The notes under the pieces: generated by a model | What the model was told of the DNA's origin: nothing | Database searches by the model: none | The model's input: the letters and a program-made list of their open reading frames with translations, nothing else | Made by a program: the position numbers and the translations under genes | Assembly (NCBI RefSeq): GCF_026339955.1 | Contig: NZ_JAPEPW010000006.1 | Coordinates: forward strand, 1-64,000 | Source of the DNA: Streptomyces sp. NBC_01549 | Lineage (GTDB): Bacteria; Actinomycetota; Actinomycetes; Streptomycetales; Streptomycetaceae | Direction of reading: 5' to 3' | Length of the DNA: 64,000 nucleotides | Shown: positions 24,640 to 33,548 of the stretch, one piece after another | Position numbering within the stretch: position 1 is the first letter of the stretch | Layout: each line of letters opens with the position of its first letter

Positions 24640-25045
24640 GCCGCCTGGCGCAGGTTCGACGGAATTTGAGCGCTTTGGAGAACGACTCATCAGAGGCGAT
24701 GACGACGCTGTTCTTCTCCTCGCGTTCGGTCGGAACCTGGAACAGCAGCTCGGCGCCGCTCCGGTCGAGTTCCATGTAGCCCCAGCTCACTGATGCATGA
24801 AAGATCGGCACGGCCGTAGACGTTCGCGTTGACCTCGAAATCACAGGCCCGCAGCGACTCGTCCCGGGGGAAGGCTGCGGCCTTGATCCGGCGCCCGGAG
24901 CGGCGGCGGGCCCGGTCGTCGCACTCCGCCATCAGCAGCTCCGCGAGGAAGGCCGGATACGACATCTGATCACGAGCGGCGCCTTCGGCGAGTTCGGGGA
25001 ACTGCCGTCGGATAGACGGCACCTGAGCCGGCCTCGGGGACCACC
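24640..25045 (-). pseudogene. IS21-type IstB helper ATPase fragment, frameshifted
   Basis: In one frame: RRQFPELAEGAARDQMSYPA, FLAELLMAECDDRARRRSGR and RIKAAAFPRDESLRACDFEV, the N-terminus of IstB. In another frame after about 24800: GYMELDRSGAELLFQVPTER and EEKNSVVIASDESFSKALKF, the middle part. Walker A between them is lost. It cuts off the 5' end of the neighbouring secreted-protein fragment. Confidence 0.75.
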
Positions 25046-26268
25046 GGAACAGCAACGGCGCCGCGGACGGGTGCTCCACGAACAGCGACGGAGTCCAGCT
25101 CTGCGAGGGCCCCTACAAGCCGTGGAGCGAGTTGTCGAAGAGCGAGTTGTCGAAGGACTCGGCCGCAGCGGCCTCACCGAAACCCGCCGGCAGCCTCGCG
25201 CCGAGCTCCGAGCCGGTTACCTGGTGCAAGACCACGCTCGGATCCGTCCAGTACACCCGCACCCAGGGATGTCTGCGCGGCGGCTACGCCCTCTACGTCA
25301 AGGACGACAACGGTGACGTGATCGGCGGCGGAAACGTCAAGACCGTCCCGGAGATCAAGCTCGAACCGAACTCGGAGCAGTTCACCACCTGGACAGAAGG
25401 GGACCAGCACACCGCCGGCCGGACCGACACCTACAGCTGGAACAAGGTGGCCGGCGGCCAGGCCACGCTCGGCCTGAACTGGAACACCATCTGGAGCTCT
25501 CCGGGTACCTCGACCACGGCGAACAACCAGTGGAGGGACACGACTTTCGCCAACCGCTGTGACAACCAGGTCGGTGGCAACACCGGGTACGTCTTCCCCA
25601 AAGCCGTCATACTCGACTCCCCCGTCGAGCCATCGGTCGCCTCCTCGACCTACGGCTTCGTCCGGTTCATCGGAGGCGGCATGGCCCCGTTCGTCGCCGG
25701 CAAGTTCGCCGACGCCACCAGCCTCAGCGTCCCGTTCTGCCTCGGCGGCGCCGCCTTCATCCTCGCGGTCTTCGTCCTCGCCTCAGGCCACAAGCTGATC
25801 AGCGCTGCGGAGAAGAACGAGGCCCACGGCGAGACGGTACGCCCGACCCTCGAGCGTGTCGGTGCCACCCCGGAGACCGGGTTCCGCCCGCTCATCGTGG
25901 CAGTCGGGGCCACCAAGGACGCGGGCCTGATCGTCGACACGGCCGCCGACCACGCACGCGCCGCGGTGCTCGCCCACCTCAACCGCCTGGCCGTACACGG
26001 CATCACCGCCACCGGCCAGGTACTCACCAGCATCGGCGACCACGCCACAGCCGGCAGGGTCCTCGCCCAGCACGCCGCCGACGTCGAAGCACACACGATC
26101 GCGGTCGACCGATCCCCGCGCGGACCGGTGGCACAGTTCACCGACGGCAGTTCCACCGCCGCGCTGACCCACGCCGCGGCCTGCAACGTCGTCCTGGTCG
26201 AACCCGGTCGGACACCACACCGGTTGACGGCGGAGTCACTGGAGGAGCTGCGTACCAAGAGCCTGTAG
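25046..26268 (+). pseudogene. Fused remnants: secreted-protein fragment joined to MFS-transporter C-terminus with USP-like domain
   Basis: One open frame without its own natural start. The first part (to about 25615) has extracellular character: LCEGPYKPWSELSKSELSKD, VTWCKTTLGSVQYTRTQGCL and TFANRCDNQVGGNTGYVFPK, resembling the Cys/Trp-rich region of NucA/NucB-type secreted proteins. At PVEPSVAS it switches to SSTYGFVRFIGGGMAPFVAG and FCLGGAAFILAVFVLASGHK, the last helices of an MFS exporter. A universal-stress-like tail follows (RPLIVAVGATKDAGLIVDTA, VAQFTDGSSTAALTHAAACN) that lacks its first strands. Two genes were joined by deletion. A short internal product from GTG 25132 is possible but unlikely to be useful. 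Confidence 0.6.
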
Positions 26269-26342
26269 CGGAGCGGGGCACGGCGCCGGCAACGACGAAG
26301 TCGGTTGACAAACTCCTGCCGTTGCGTGGCGCTCCGCCCCGC

Positions 26343-27584
26343 CTACTGGCCGACGGCGCACAGCACGTGGTCGATCAGGGTGCCGGTGGCCCGGTTGAGC
26401 GTGGAGAGGTCGGGCATCGCGGAGGTGGTGGTGACGGAGATGGTGACCGCGCTCCGCCCGTCCGAGCTCACTGCGGGGCGGGTGTAGGTGCCGTACCCGT
26501 CGCCCTCGTGCATGTAGTAGTGACCGCCGCAGGACAGCGGGATCTCGCGTAGGCCCAGGCCGTACGTACCCTCGGGCAGCTCCGCGACATCGTCCGGGTC
26601 GTCGGTGCGCTGTACGGTCCGCCGCATCCGTCGCCACTGCTCGGCGGGCAGCAGGCGGCCGTCGGCCAGTGCGCGGAAGAAGGTGTTGAGGTCGGCGGTG
26701 GTGCTCACCACCCCGGAGTCGGCGGTGTGCAGATAGCTGTTGGTGGTGACGTCGAGCCTGGTGCCGTCCGTGCCGGTCAGGTAGGTGCTCACGTACGGCG
26801 TGGGCAGGAACGGGTCAAGACCGGGCACCGAGGTCTGGCGCAGGCCCAGTCTGGCGATGATGCGGTGCTCGACCAACTCCCTCCAACCGGTGCCGCTTGC
26901 CTTCTCGGCGATCATCCCGGCCAGCAGGTAGTTGGTGTTGGAGTATGCCCAGCGGGTGCGGCCGGCCTCTGGCACGAACAGCGGCTTGTGAGCCACGGCC
27001 GTCATCACCAGGTCGGCAGGAGAGGTGTCGTTGTAGCGGTTCTCGTCGAAGTGCTCGCGGAGCTTCTGCTGGAGGTCCGGGTCGTCCACGTAGTCGAACA
27101 GCCCGCTGGTCTGGCGAAGCAGGTCGCGTACGGTGATCCGGGAACCGTCGTTGCCGTGGCCGGAGACCACGCCGGGCAGCCAGTGCTCAACGGTGTCGTC
27201 CAGTGAAAGCTGCTTCTCAGCGGCGAGTTGCAGCACCACAGTGGCGACGAACGCCTTGGTGGTGGAGGCCGCCCGGAAGTGCGAGCCCCACGGCACGGGG
27301 GCGTGGGAGCCGACCGACACGGTGCCGAGGCGGGCCTGTAACCGTCCTCCGGGCAGGCCGTCGACCCTGGCCAGCACGTTCACGTCCCCACCACCCGCCC
27401 TGCGCACGGCGGCCAGGTCGCGGCGGAGCTCGGTCTGGTTGTAGTCGGCGCGTGCGGCGCGGTGTCCGGAGGCTGCGGAAGCCGCTTCCGGCAGCAGCGC
27501 GGCCGCCGCGAGGGCGGCGGCTGAGGCCTTCTTCTTGCCTGCTTTGGTTGTTGTGCGCTTCGTGTCGGTCTCGGGAGAACGCAT
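26343..27584 (-). CDS. Secreted serine hydrolase (beta-lactamase/DD-peptidase fold)
   Basis: A 413-residue class C-like serine hydrolase. A basic start (KAGKKK) precedes an Ala/Leu signal segment ending near ASAASGH. Catalytic motifs: SxxK in FRAASTTKAFVATVVLQL, YxN in RWAYSNTNYLLAGMIAEK, and the HxG-type third motif in YYMHEGDGYG. These fit D-alanyl-D-alanine carboxypeptidase/esterase-like proteins of Streptomyces that act on peptidoglycan or esters outside the cell. ATG 27584 has GGAGG eight bases upstream; a longer open frame to 27707 lacks a site. It is followed by no partner gene. Appears intact. Confidence 0.88.
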   Translation of the reverse strand: MRSPETDTKRTTTKAGKKKASAAALAAAALLPEAASAASGHRAARADYNQTELRRDLAAVRRAGGGDVNVLARVDGLPGGRLQARLGTVSVGSHAPVPWGSHFRAASTTKAFVATVVLQLAAEKQLSLDDTVEHWLPGVVSGHGNDGSRITVRDLLRQTSGLFDYVDDPDLQQKLREHFDENRYNDTSPADLVMTAVAHKPLFVPEAGRTRWAYSNTNYLLAGMIAEKASGTGWRELVEHRIIARLGLRQTSVPGLDPFLPTPYVSTYLTGTDGTRLDVTTNSYLHTADSGVVSTTADLNTFFRALADGRLLPAEQWRRMRRTVQRTDDPDDVAELPEGTYGLGLREIPLSCGGHYYMHEGDGYGTYTRPAVSSDGRSAVTISVTTTSAMPDLSTLNRATGTLIDHVLCAVGQ

Positions 27585-27769
27585 GGTTCGAACCTCCGGT
27601 ACGCGCTGATGGGCCAGCGTCTGCTGACGCCAACCAGTCAACCGGACCCCGAACCCAAAACCCATGGCCTTACCACCCGTACTGTGCGTGGTGCCAGCCC
27701 CTCCCACGGTGGGGAAAACCCGAAACCGGGCCTTCTTCTCGGAGCCTGATTCTCGTCGATCTCGCAGGC

Positions 27770-27905
27770 TCGCCGGGCCGCTCCTCGCAGATCACGATCA
27801 CCGCTGGCCGGCACGACAGGCTGTGTGCCGAGCTGCGCGGGGCCGGGCTCGGTGCCCTGGCCGACCGGAGGCCTCACCGGCAAGGGAGTGATCCCGTTGA
27901 GCTGT
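27770..27905 (+). pseudogene. Possible transposase fragment
   Basis: A short plus-strand stretch reads GRHDRLCAELRGAGLGALAD, similar to the segment between catalytic residues of IS5-like (DDE_4) transposases. It is too short to classify with certainty. Confidence 0.3.
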
Positions 27906-27995
27906 TCGGCGACACGGTCTTCGCCGGCGGTCCAGTGGCCGCACGGATTCCACTGCAGGCCCCTGTCACCAATGCCACCCTGCCGGCTGTCCCGG

Positions 27996-28676
27996 TCATG
28001 GGCCCACCTCCTGCTCGTCAGCGCCGGCCGTCAGCATGACTACCCGGGGTTGTTCATCACCGATACCGGGGTCCACCGAGCGGATCGCTCCGTAGAGCAC
28101 GATGTCGACGGTCGCCCGCAGCAGATCCGCCGCGGTCGAGTCGAGTTCGTGCGGCAACTGCGAGGTGAGCAGCCGCTCCAACGCGCCGCGGGTGATCTCA
28201 CTCAGCAGCTCGGGCGGCGCCGACAGCAGTCCCTGCCGGTGTCCGTCCCGGAACAGTTCGTCGACCCGCCGGTAGATCACCGCGTCCACACGCTGTTCCA
28301 CGTACTCGCGCAGCATCACATCGCCCCGCCCCGTCGCGAGCTGGGCCGCGCCGATCCGCCCGAGCTCACCGCCCGCCGCGATCAGAAACCGCTGGACCCG
28401 CACACCGAACGGCTGCCCATCCGCGTCTTCGGCCGCCGCCGTCAGCGTGCGCTCCACCGCGGCGAACTTCTGATCCAGCACCGCGGCCACCAGGCTGCGC
28501 TTGTCGGGGAAATGACGGTAGATCGTCTTCTTGCTCATCCCGAGCTCACGAGCGAGATCGTCCATACTCACCCGCGCGAAACCCGACGCGAAGAACAGCC
28601 GGCCAGCCGCCTCCACGATCATGTCGGCACGTCGCCCGTCACGCTCGGAAACTTCAGAAACCGATCCCGTTTCCAT
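27996..28676 (-). CDS. TetR/AcrR-family regulator
   Basis: A 226-residue repressor. The N-terminal HTH is clear: ADMIVEAAGRLFFASGFARV, SMDDLARELGMSKKTIYRHF, PDKRSLVAAVLDQK. The C-terminal domain is helical (GELGRIGAAQLATGRGDVML, LLSEITRGALERLLTSQLPH) and resembles TetR_C types that respond to small hydrophobic ligands. ATG 28676 (METGSVSEVSERDGRRAD) is chosen; the upstream frame to 28712 adds an unrelated dozen residues. The adjacent genes are a transposase remnant and a serine hydrolase 400 bases away, so its target is unclear. Confidence 0.88.
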   Translation of the reverse strand: METGSVSEVSERDGRRADMIVEAAGRLFFASGFARVSMDDLARELGMSKKTIYRHFPDKRSLVAAVLDQKFAAVERTLTAAAEDADGQPFGVRVQRFLIAAGGELGRIGAAQLATGRGDVMLREYVEQRVDAVIYRRVDELFRDGHRQGLLSAPPELLSEITRGALERLLTSQLPHELDSTAADLLRATVDIVLYGAIRSVDPGIGDEQPRVVMLTAGADEQEVGP

Positions 28677-28975
28677 GGTTTCGATAGTGGCTTCCCACCC
28701 CTGCGCTGTCAAGGAACGCGGGCATGTGGGGGCGAGGGCCTATTGTGAAAGTGATCTCAGTTGCGGATGATCGCGCCGTGGGCGGGGCAGTCCAGATGTC
28801 TTTGCCGGTGCTTACTTTCGCGGCCCCTGTCGCGGCCGTAGGTCACGGCAGTCAGGGTGCCTCTTCAGCGATCTTTGACTTACCCGTTAGCGTGGCCGGC
28901 CAGTGGGGTCAGACCGTGCCGCACGCAAACGGGCAGGTGCCCTTGCACATGAGGTGGCCGGATGACGTCGCTGCT
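28677..28975. other. Intergenic region
   Basis: No gene supported. This should hold the TetR promoter and the decayed 5' part of the PLD-N fragment to the right. Confidence 0.4.
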
Positions 28976-29134
28976 GGTCTACGCGATTTACCTAAAGTAT
29001 TGGTCGCGGCGTTGTACGTGTGTGCCCTGGTCGACTGCATCAGGACACCCCCGGCCCGTATTCGAATGCTGCCCAAGGTGAGCTGGCTGGTCATCCTGGT
29101 CCTGTGCCCCGTTCTGGGCGCTATCGGCTGGTGA
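28976..29134 (+). pseudogene. PLD-nuclease N-terminal (PLDc_N) domain fragment with premature stop
   Basis: The frame reads LPKVLVAALYVCALVDCIRT, PPARIRMLPKVSWLVILVLC and PVLGAIGW, the two-helix PLDc_N membrane domain. A TGA at 29132-29134 follows the Trp; immediately after it the family continuation NLGKRSARAEQQ is still readable. The natural start is not evident. A small membrane protein gene that has lost its end. Confidence 0.55.
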
Positions 29135-29348
29135 AACCTGGGCAAGCGGTCCGCCCGCGCTGAGCAGCAGCCGTCTGCGGCCTGAGTCCGGTTACTCGCC
29201 TCACTTCCATCATTGCGGTGCTGGTCACAGCCACTCGTCAATGACTGCGACCAGCACGGTCGCCTCGTAGCGGGCTCTCCGCTGGGCATGACGGAGAGCG
29301 GGACCGGCCACCGGTCTCGGCGGCGGGTTGGCCGCGGGCGGGTTGATT

Positions 29349-30323
29349 TCAGTGGGTGATCTCGACGACGGCCTTGATGAAGCCGTCGGGCTTGCCGCTG
29401 AGGTCGGTGAAGGCGCGATCGAGGTCGGCCAGTCGGTATCGGTGGGTGATGAGCGGGCCCAGGTCGACGCGGCCTGCGGCCACAAGGTCCAGGCCGCGGC
29501 GAGTGGATTCGCGGATCCGTTGCGGGTCGCGGACGTGTGCGTTGATGACGTCGATCGCCTTGAAGTTCCACTGCTGCATGTCCACGCTACGCATCTGCTG
29601 GTGGTAGCCGAGGATCGACAGTGTGCCGTGCTGGCGTACCAGTTGGGTGGCAAGGTCGAGGCCCGCCTGGGTGCCGGATGCCTCGAAGACGACATCGAAG
29701 CCGTCCGTGCCGTTGCGGGCCGCCAGGTCAGGTGCCTGCTGTGGCGTGACGGCCTCGTCCGCGCCGTTGCGGGCCGCGTGTTCTTGGGCGTCCTGGCGCG
29801 GGTCGATGGCGATGAGCTGGCTGGTGGGACTGTGGCGCAGCAGTTGCAACAGGCACAGGCCCATGAAGCCGGCACCGACTACCGCTACCCGGTCCCCGAC
29901 GTCGAGTGGGGTGCGGCGCAGGCCCTCCACGACGCAGCCGAGCGGTTCCCCCAGCGCGTTGTCGGCGGATACCCCCGGCGGGACGATCACGACGTCGTGC
30001 GCGTCGGCCAGCGCGTACTGGCCGTAGGAGTGTTCGATTCTGCCGGTGGCGAGGTCACCGACGGTCACGTCCGTGACGCCCGGTCCCACGGCGGCGATCT
30101 CACCGACGGGCTCGTGCCCCAGGAATGCGGGTTCGTCGGCGGGCCCGTTCTGCCAGACGGACAGTTCGCTGGCGCAGACCCCGACGCGCTGGATGCGCAG
30201 TAGCACCTGCCCGACGTCACAGACCGGAAGCGGTGCGGGCACGAAAGCAGACTGCTCGGGGCCGATCAGGGCGGTGCGCTGGTACGTGTCGGGCAGGGAG
30301 GACGGGTCGGATGGTGTGGGCAT
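29349..30323 (-). CDS. MDR-superfamily zinc-type dehydrogenase
   Basis: A 324-residue medium-chain dehydrogenase/reductase. It begins MPTPSDPSSLPDTYQRTALI, with GVCASELSVWQNGPADEPAF (catalytic zinc Cys region), FLGHEPVGEIAAVGPGVTDV (GHE motif), then the Rossmann part GDRVAVVGAGFMGLCLLQLL and AIDPRQDAQEHAARNGADEA. The structural zinc four-Cys loop is absent: between GHE and the Rossmann domain only EPLGCVVEGL keeps a Cys. ATG 30323 is preceded by AAGGAAG. Related proteins act on polyols such as galactitol or sorbitol; the substrate cannot be fixed. It is followed upstream by another dehydrogenase remnant. Confidence 0.85.
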   Translation of the reverse strand: MPTPSDPSSLPDTYQRTALIGPEQSAFVPAPLPVCDVGQVLLRIQRVGVCASELSVWQNGPADEPAFLGHEPVGEIAAVGPGVTDVTVGDLATGRIEHSYGQYALADAHDVVIVPPGVSADNALGEPLGCVVEGLRRTPLDVGDRVAVVGAGFMGLCLLQLLRHSPTSQLIAIDPRQDAQEHAARNGADEAVTPQQAPDLAARNGTDGFDVVFEASGTQAGLDLATQLVRQHGTLSILGYHQQMRSVDMQQWNFKAIDVINAHVRDPQRIRESTRRGLDLVAAGRVDLGPLITHRYRLADLDRAFTDLSGKPDGFIKAVVEITH

Positions 30324-30519
30324 GGGGACTTCCTTGTCGCGAGGTATGAGGGTCTTCAAGAGCAGGACGGAGCGGCCCGCGTCGGACGACAACCAACGGT
30401 CACAGTTGGCGGGTGGTCTCGGTCAGATGGTTTTCGGGCGAGGATCGGCCCCGGACGCGACCGCGCAGGAAGGTCAGAGGCCGCCCCAGGGCCACGTCCG
30501 TGCCGGCCGCGGGTCCAAG

Positions 30520-30990
30520 TCAAGGGCTGAGCAAGACCGTGATCGCGCGGCGCTCGTCCATCGCCTGGTAGGCGTCGGCGGACCGATCCAGCGGCAGGGT
30601 GAGATCGGAGACCTTGCCCGGGTTGATCTCCCGCTCCCAGACCAGGTCGATCAACTCGGGCAGGTACCGGCGTACCGGGGCGGGCCCGCCGTGCAGGTGG
30701 ACGTGGGAGAAGAACAGGTCCTCGCCGTTGACCTGTACGTCGTGGGAGACGCCGACGTGGCCGACGTGCCCGCCGGGTCGGGCGGAGCGGATGGCCTGGA
30801 GCATCGACTCCTGCGTGCCGACGACTTCGCTCACATTGTGGGCGCCGAACCCGCCGGTCATTTCCTTGATCTTCGCCACGCCTTCGTCGCCGCGTTCGGT
30901 GACGATGTCGGTGGCGCCGAATTCCAGGGCGAGCTTCTGCCGCGCGTCGTGCCGGCTCATGGCGATGATGCGCTCGGCACCGAGTTGCCG
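30520..30990 (-). pseudogene. C-terminal half of a zinc-dependent alcohol dehydrogenase
   Basis: Frame from about 30990: QLGAERIIAMSRHDARQKLA, GATDIVTERGDEGVAKIKEM, HVGHVGVSHDVQVNGEDLFF, ending DERRAITVLLSP at 30520. The catalytic N-terminal half and Rossmann start are missing; at about 30990 it abuts the SDR start on the other strand. A recombination joint removed the 5' part. Confidence 0.75.
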
Positions 30991-31289
30991 CCCACATGGC
31001 ACTGATTCTGGTGACCGGAGCATCCAGCGGCCTCGGCGCTGACACAGCGAACACACCTGTGGGCGGAGGCCACGACGTCGTCCTGCACGCCCGCGACTCC
31101 ACGCGTATCACCCGCACGACTGCGGCCCGCTACACGGGCGTCATCACCGGCGATCTTGCCGACCAGGACGAGATTCATGACGTCGCCCAACAGGCTGCTC
31201 AGTTCGGCCGCTTCGACACCGTCATCCACAACGCCGCCGTCCTCAGCGGGCCCGACACCGTCATCGTCAACACTGTCGCGCCCTACCTG

Positions 31290-32227
31290 CTACTGACCCT
31301 TTCGGGTTGGTGTCGGGGGTGTGGTGATGTGCAGGCCGGTTTCGGTGAGGCAGCCGTTGATGAGGTCGGGGTGTCGTTGGATGTGGGCCAGTCCGCGACG
31401 GAGGGTGCGCTCGAGGTGTTCGGGATCGGTGAACGCGGTGTTGGCCATGGGCCCTCGCCGCAGCAGTGACCAGACGCCTTCGACAGGGTTCAGATCGGGT
31501 GCACAGGACGGGAGTTGGAAGACAGTGAGCCAGGCGTGGTCAGCCGCGTACTGACGCAGTCCGGCCGTCCTGTGGGTGTTCAGATGGTCCCAGACGATCA
31601 CCGCCGCCACCGAGATCCGGCGTCGGGAACGGCCCCGGACCCTGACCACGGGTGTGTGGCCACGCCGGCTCCAGGTGCGTGCGCGTGGCGGCGTCATCGC
31701 GAAGCCGGCCTCGTCCTCGAAGACGATGTAGGACCCGAGCGCCGCCGCGGTCCTTCCACCTGCGGCCACACGTCTTTCTTCCAGAGCTCGACTGCATGTT
31801 CGTCGCGTTCCAGCGCGCGGCGGGCCGGGCTCTGCCAGGACCAGCCGTGGCGGTGCAGGAGCCGCCACACTCCTGCAAGGGAACAGCTGATCTGGAACTG
31901 GCGGCCGATCGCCGGTCGGACGCGTTCCAACGTCCACCGCTGATCTTGCCAGCGATGCGCCGCCGGACCTTTGGCCAGCTCTTCCTCCAGTCTGGCGAAG
32001 CGTTCATCCGACAACTTCGGCAACTTCGCCGGACCCTTCGACTTCAGGCCCGCTATCCCGCCTTCACGCCAGTCATGGCGCCAGCGCTCCGCTGAACGCT
32101 CACCCACCCGCAGGTCCTTGGCGATATCCGAGGTTCTGTCACCACGTGCGAACCTCTCTCCGGCCTCCAGCCGGAGCACCTCACGCTCAGCCCGCCGCTC
32201 AGCAGTCAGGCCCCCCACCATCCGCAT
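31290..32227 (-). pseudogene. IS630 transposase in two frames, internally deleted
   Basis: The first frame (32227 to 31694) has a winged HTH: VGGLTAERRAEREVLRLEAG, SAERWRHDWREGGIAGLKSK, QISCSLAGVWRLLHRHGWSW. The second frame (to 31290) carries the DDE part: YIVFEDEAGFAMTPPRARTW (first Asp), VIVWDHLNTHRTAGL (second Asp), LPSCAPDLNPVEGVWSLL (Glu). The switch lies near 31750-31770, as in relatives that use frameshifting. About 45 residues normally lying between RRISVAA and the WDHLN motif are missing, so the enzyme is probably inactive. The stop TAG at 31290-31292 is formed from the target TA and the next base. Confidence 0.75.
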
Positions 32228-32296
32228 ACCGCATAACACCGACATACCGCAGGGATCACCCAACGTCATCACCCGAAGGCAAGCCGAAAAGCTCAG
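31293..32296 (-). mobile_element. IS630-family element inserted at TA
   Basis: A 1004-bp element. Ends CTGACCCTTTCGGGTTGG and, inverted, CTGAGCTTTTCGGCTTGC match at 14 of 18 positions. The dinucleotide TA is present on both sides (31291-31292 and 32297-32298), the hallmark of IS630/Tc1-like insertion. Its transposase has an internal deletion, so it is shorter than usual. Confidence 0.88.
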
Positions 32297-32712
32297 TAAC
32301 CGCCCTCATCAACAAACCTGCACGGCTCATCTACCTCAGCAGTTCCATGCACCGCAGCGGATCCACCGACCTGGGGCGCCTGACCTCAGGAGCCGCCACC
32401 TACAACGACACCAAACTGTGGGTCACCGCCCTCGCGCTCGCGTGCGCGACGCGGTGGGAGGGCACCACCAGCCACGCGGTCGACCCTGGATGGGTTCCCA
32501 CCCGCATGGGCGGGCCTGGCGCCAATGACGACCTCTCCGCCGGACACCAGACACAAACGTGGCTCGCGACCCACGCAGATGTGACCCCGTCCACCGGCGG
32601 CTACTGGTACCACCAGCAGCTTCAGACCCCACACTCCGCAGCCCGGCAGACCGACTTCCAAACCCGCCTCATCCAGGACTTGGAACACCTCACCGGTACC
32701 AAGCTGGGCTGA

Positions 32713-32951
32713 CCACTCCGACTGCGCCAACCGGCCGAGGAACCGGTGTGAGGCCGGGAGGGGGAACTGGCCTTCGTCGACACGTGGCTGGACCTCCGCG
32801 TCCGCGATCACGCCGACGAGCGGCTCGTCGGCCCACTCGATCCCTGGCTGCGCCCGCTGGAGGACGATGTGCGACGCGGTATGACAAGCGCGGCTACGTC
32901 TCCCTGGGCACGGTGCCCGCAGCATCGCTGGTTGTCCGGCTGCGGTCATGA
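32713..32951 (+). pseudogene. IS5-type transposase C-terminal scrap
   Basis: The frame ends RYDKRGYVSLGTVPAASLVV RLRS at 32951, the standard C-terminus of an IS5-group transposase (RYDKRxYVxLGTxTAAAL). Sequence before 32877 is out of frame; one frame there reads DTWLDLRVRDHADERLVGPL, of unknown origin. Confidence 0.5.
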
Positions 32952-33089
32952 CCGCTCGACAGCCTGAAGCTACTGGCCAGCGCGGCGGTGGAGCCACGCG
33001 CGGTACCAGGAGCGAAACGCCTGACCCTCACGTGGCGTCTATGCCGCATTGTCGGTGGCGTGGAGGAACGGCGGCCACCACCGCGGCGA

Positions 33090-33205
33090 CACAGCTCATC
33101 CTCGCCCTCGCCGCCAACGACGCCGCCCAGATCGCCACCCTCATGCTCGACGACGTCGACCTCGGCGACCGACGGCTGACCTGGAGGAACCTGGGCCAAC
33201 GCTGA
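33090..33205 (+). pseudogene. Integrase-like fragment
   Basis: TQLILALAANDAAQIATLML and DDVDLGDRRLTWRNLGQR recall the tyrosine-recombinase segment before the first catalytic Arg in Streptomyces integrases. Only about 38 residues are left. Confidence 0.4.
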
Positions 33206-33208
33206 GAA

Positions 33209-33484
33209 TCACGCCGAAAGTGCCTGGTCATCGCAGTCACCATCCGGCAAGCACGCGGTGGCCAATTCGTTCAGGGACACCCCCAGCGCGGCGGCCAGTG
33301 CCGCGACGGTGAAGAAGGCAGGGGTGGGCGCCCGCCCTGTCTCGATCTTGCGCAGCGTCTCCGCCGATACCCCTGCCGCCGCGGCCACTTCCACCATGCT
33401 GCGGTCACCGCGCGCCTGGCGCAGCAACGCGCCGAACCGTTCTCCGCGCTGTCGTTCCCACAAAGTCAAAGGAGTTCTCACCAT
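33209..33484 (-). CDS. Xre-family helix-turn-helix regulator
   Basis: A 91-residue single-domain repressor: LLRQARGDRSMVEVAAAAGV, SAETLRKIETGRAPTPAFFT and VAALAAALGVSLNELATACL are the five helices of an Xre HTH. The ATG at 33484 lies 14 bases from a palindrome (33498-33507) and the gene is divergent from a methionine aminopeptidase gene at 33549. It most likely represses both itself and that gene. The open frame runs upstream to 33697 but would cover the neighbouring gene. The C-terminal Cys/Asp tail (LPDGDCDDQ) might bind an effector or metal; this is speculation. Confidence 0.85.
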   Translation of the reverse strand: MVRTPLTLWERQRGERFGALLRQARGDRSMVEVAAAAGVSAETLRKIETGRAPTPAFFTVAALAAALGVSLNELATACLPDGDCDDQALSA

Positions 33485-33497
33485 GACCGTGATACTA

Positions 33498-33507
33498 ATA
33501 CCGGTAT
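33498..33507. promoter_or_regulatory. Palindrome ATACCGGTAT between xre and map
   Basis: Perfect 10-bp palindrome in the 64-bp divergent spacer. It overlaps TA-rich sequence (TAATAC, TATAAA) that can serve as -10 elements in each direction. A plausible Xre operator. Confidence 0.55.
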
Positions 33508-33548
33508 AAAAATTGGGCACCGAAGCGTGAGACGAGGAGTCGCAGGAC

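Larger units (their letters stand above)
30996..32712 (+). pseudogene. SDR-family oxidoreductase gene interrupted by IS630
   Basis: Joining 30996-31292 to 32299-32712 restores one frame: ALILVTGASSGLGADTANTP (TGxxxGxG), DLADQDEIHDVAQQAAQFGR, DTVIHNAAVL (NAA), VNTVAPYLL-TALINKPARLIYLSSS, YNDTKLWVTALALACA (the YxxxK with Tyr and Lys kept), and HAVDPGWVPTRMGG. The insertion is at a TA and the reading frame across it is otherwise intact, so inactivation is probably recent. Five prime flank is a broken dehydrogenase, so the promoter may be missing. Confidence 0.85.
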
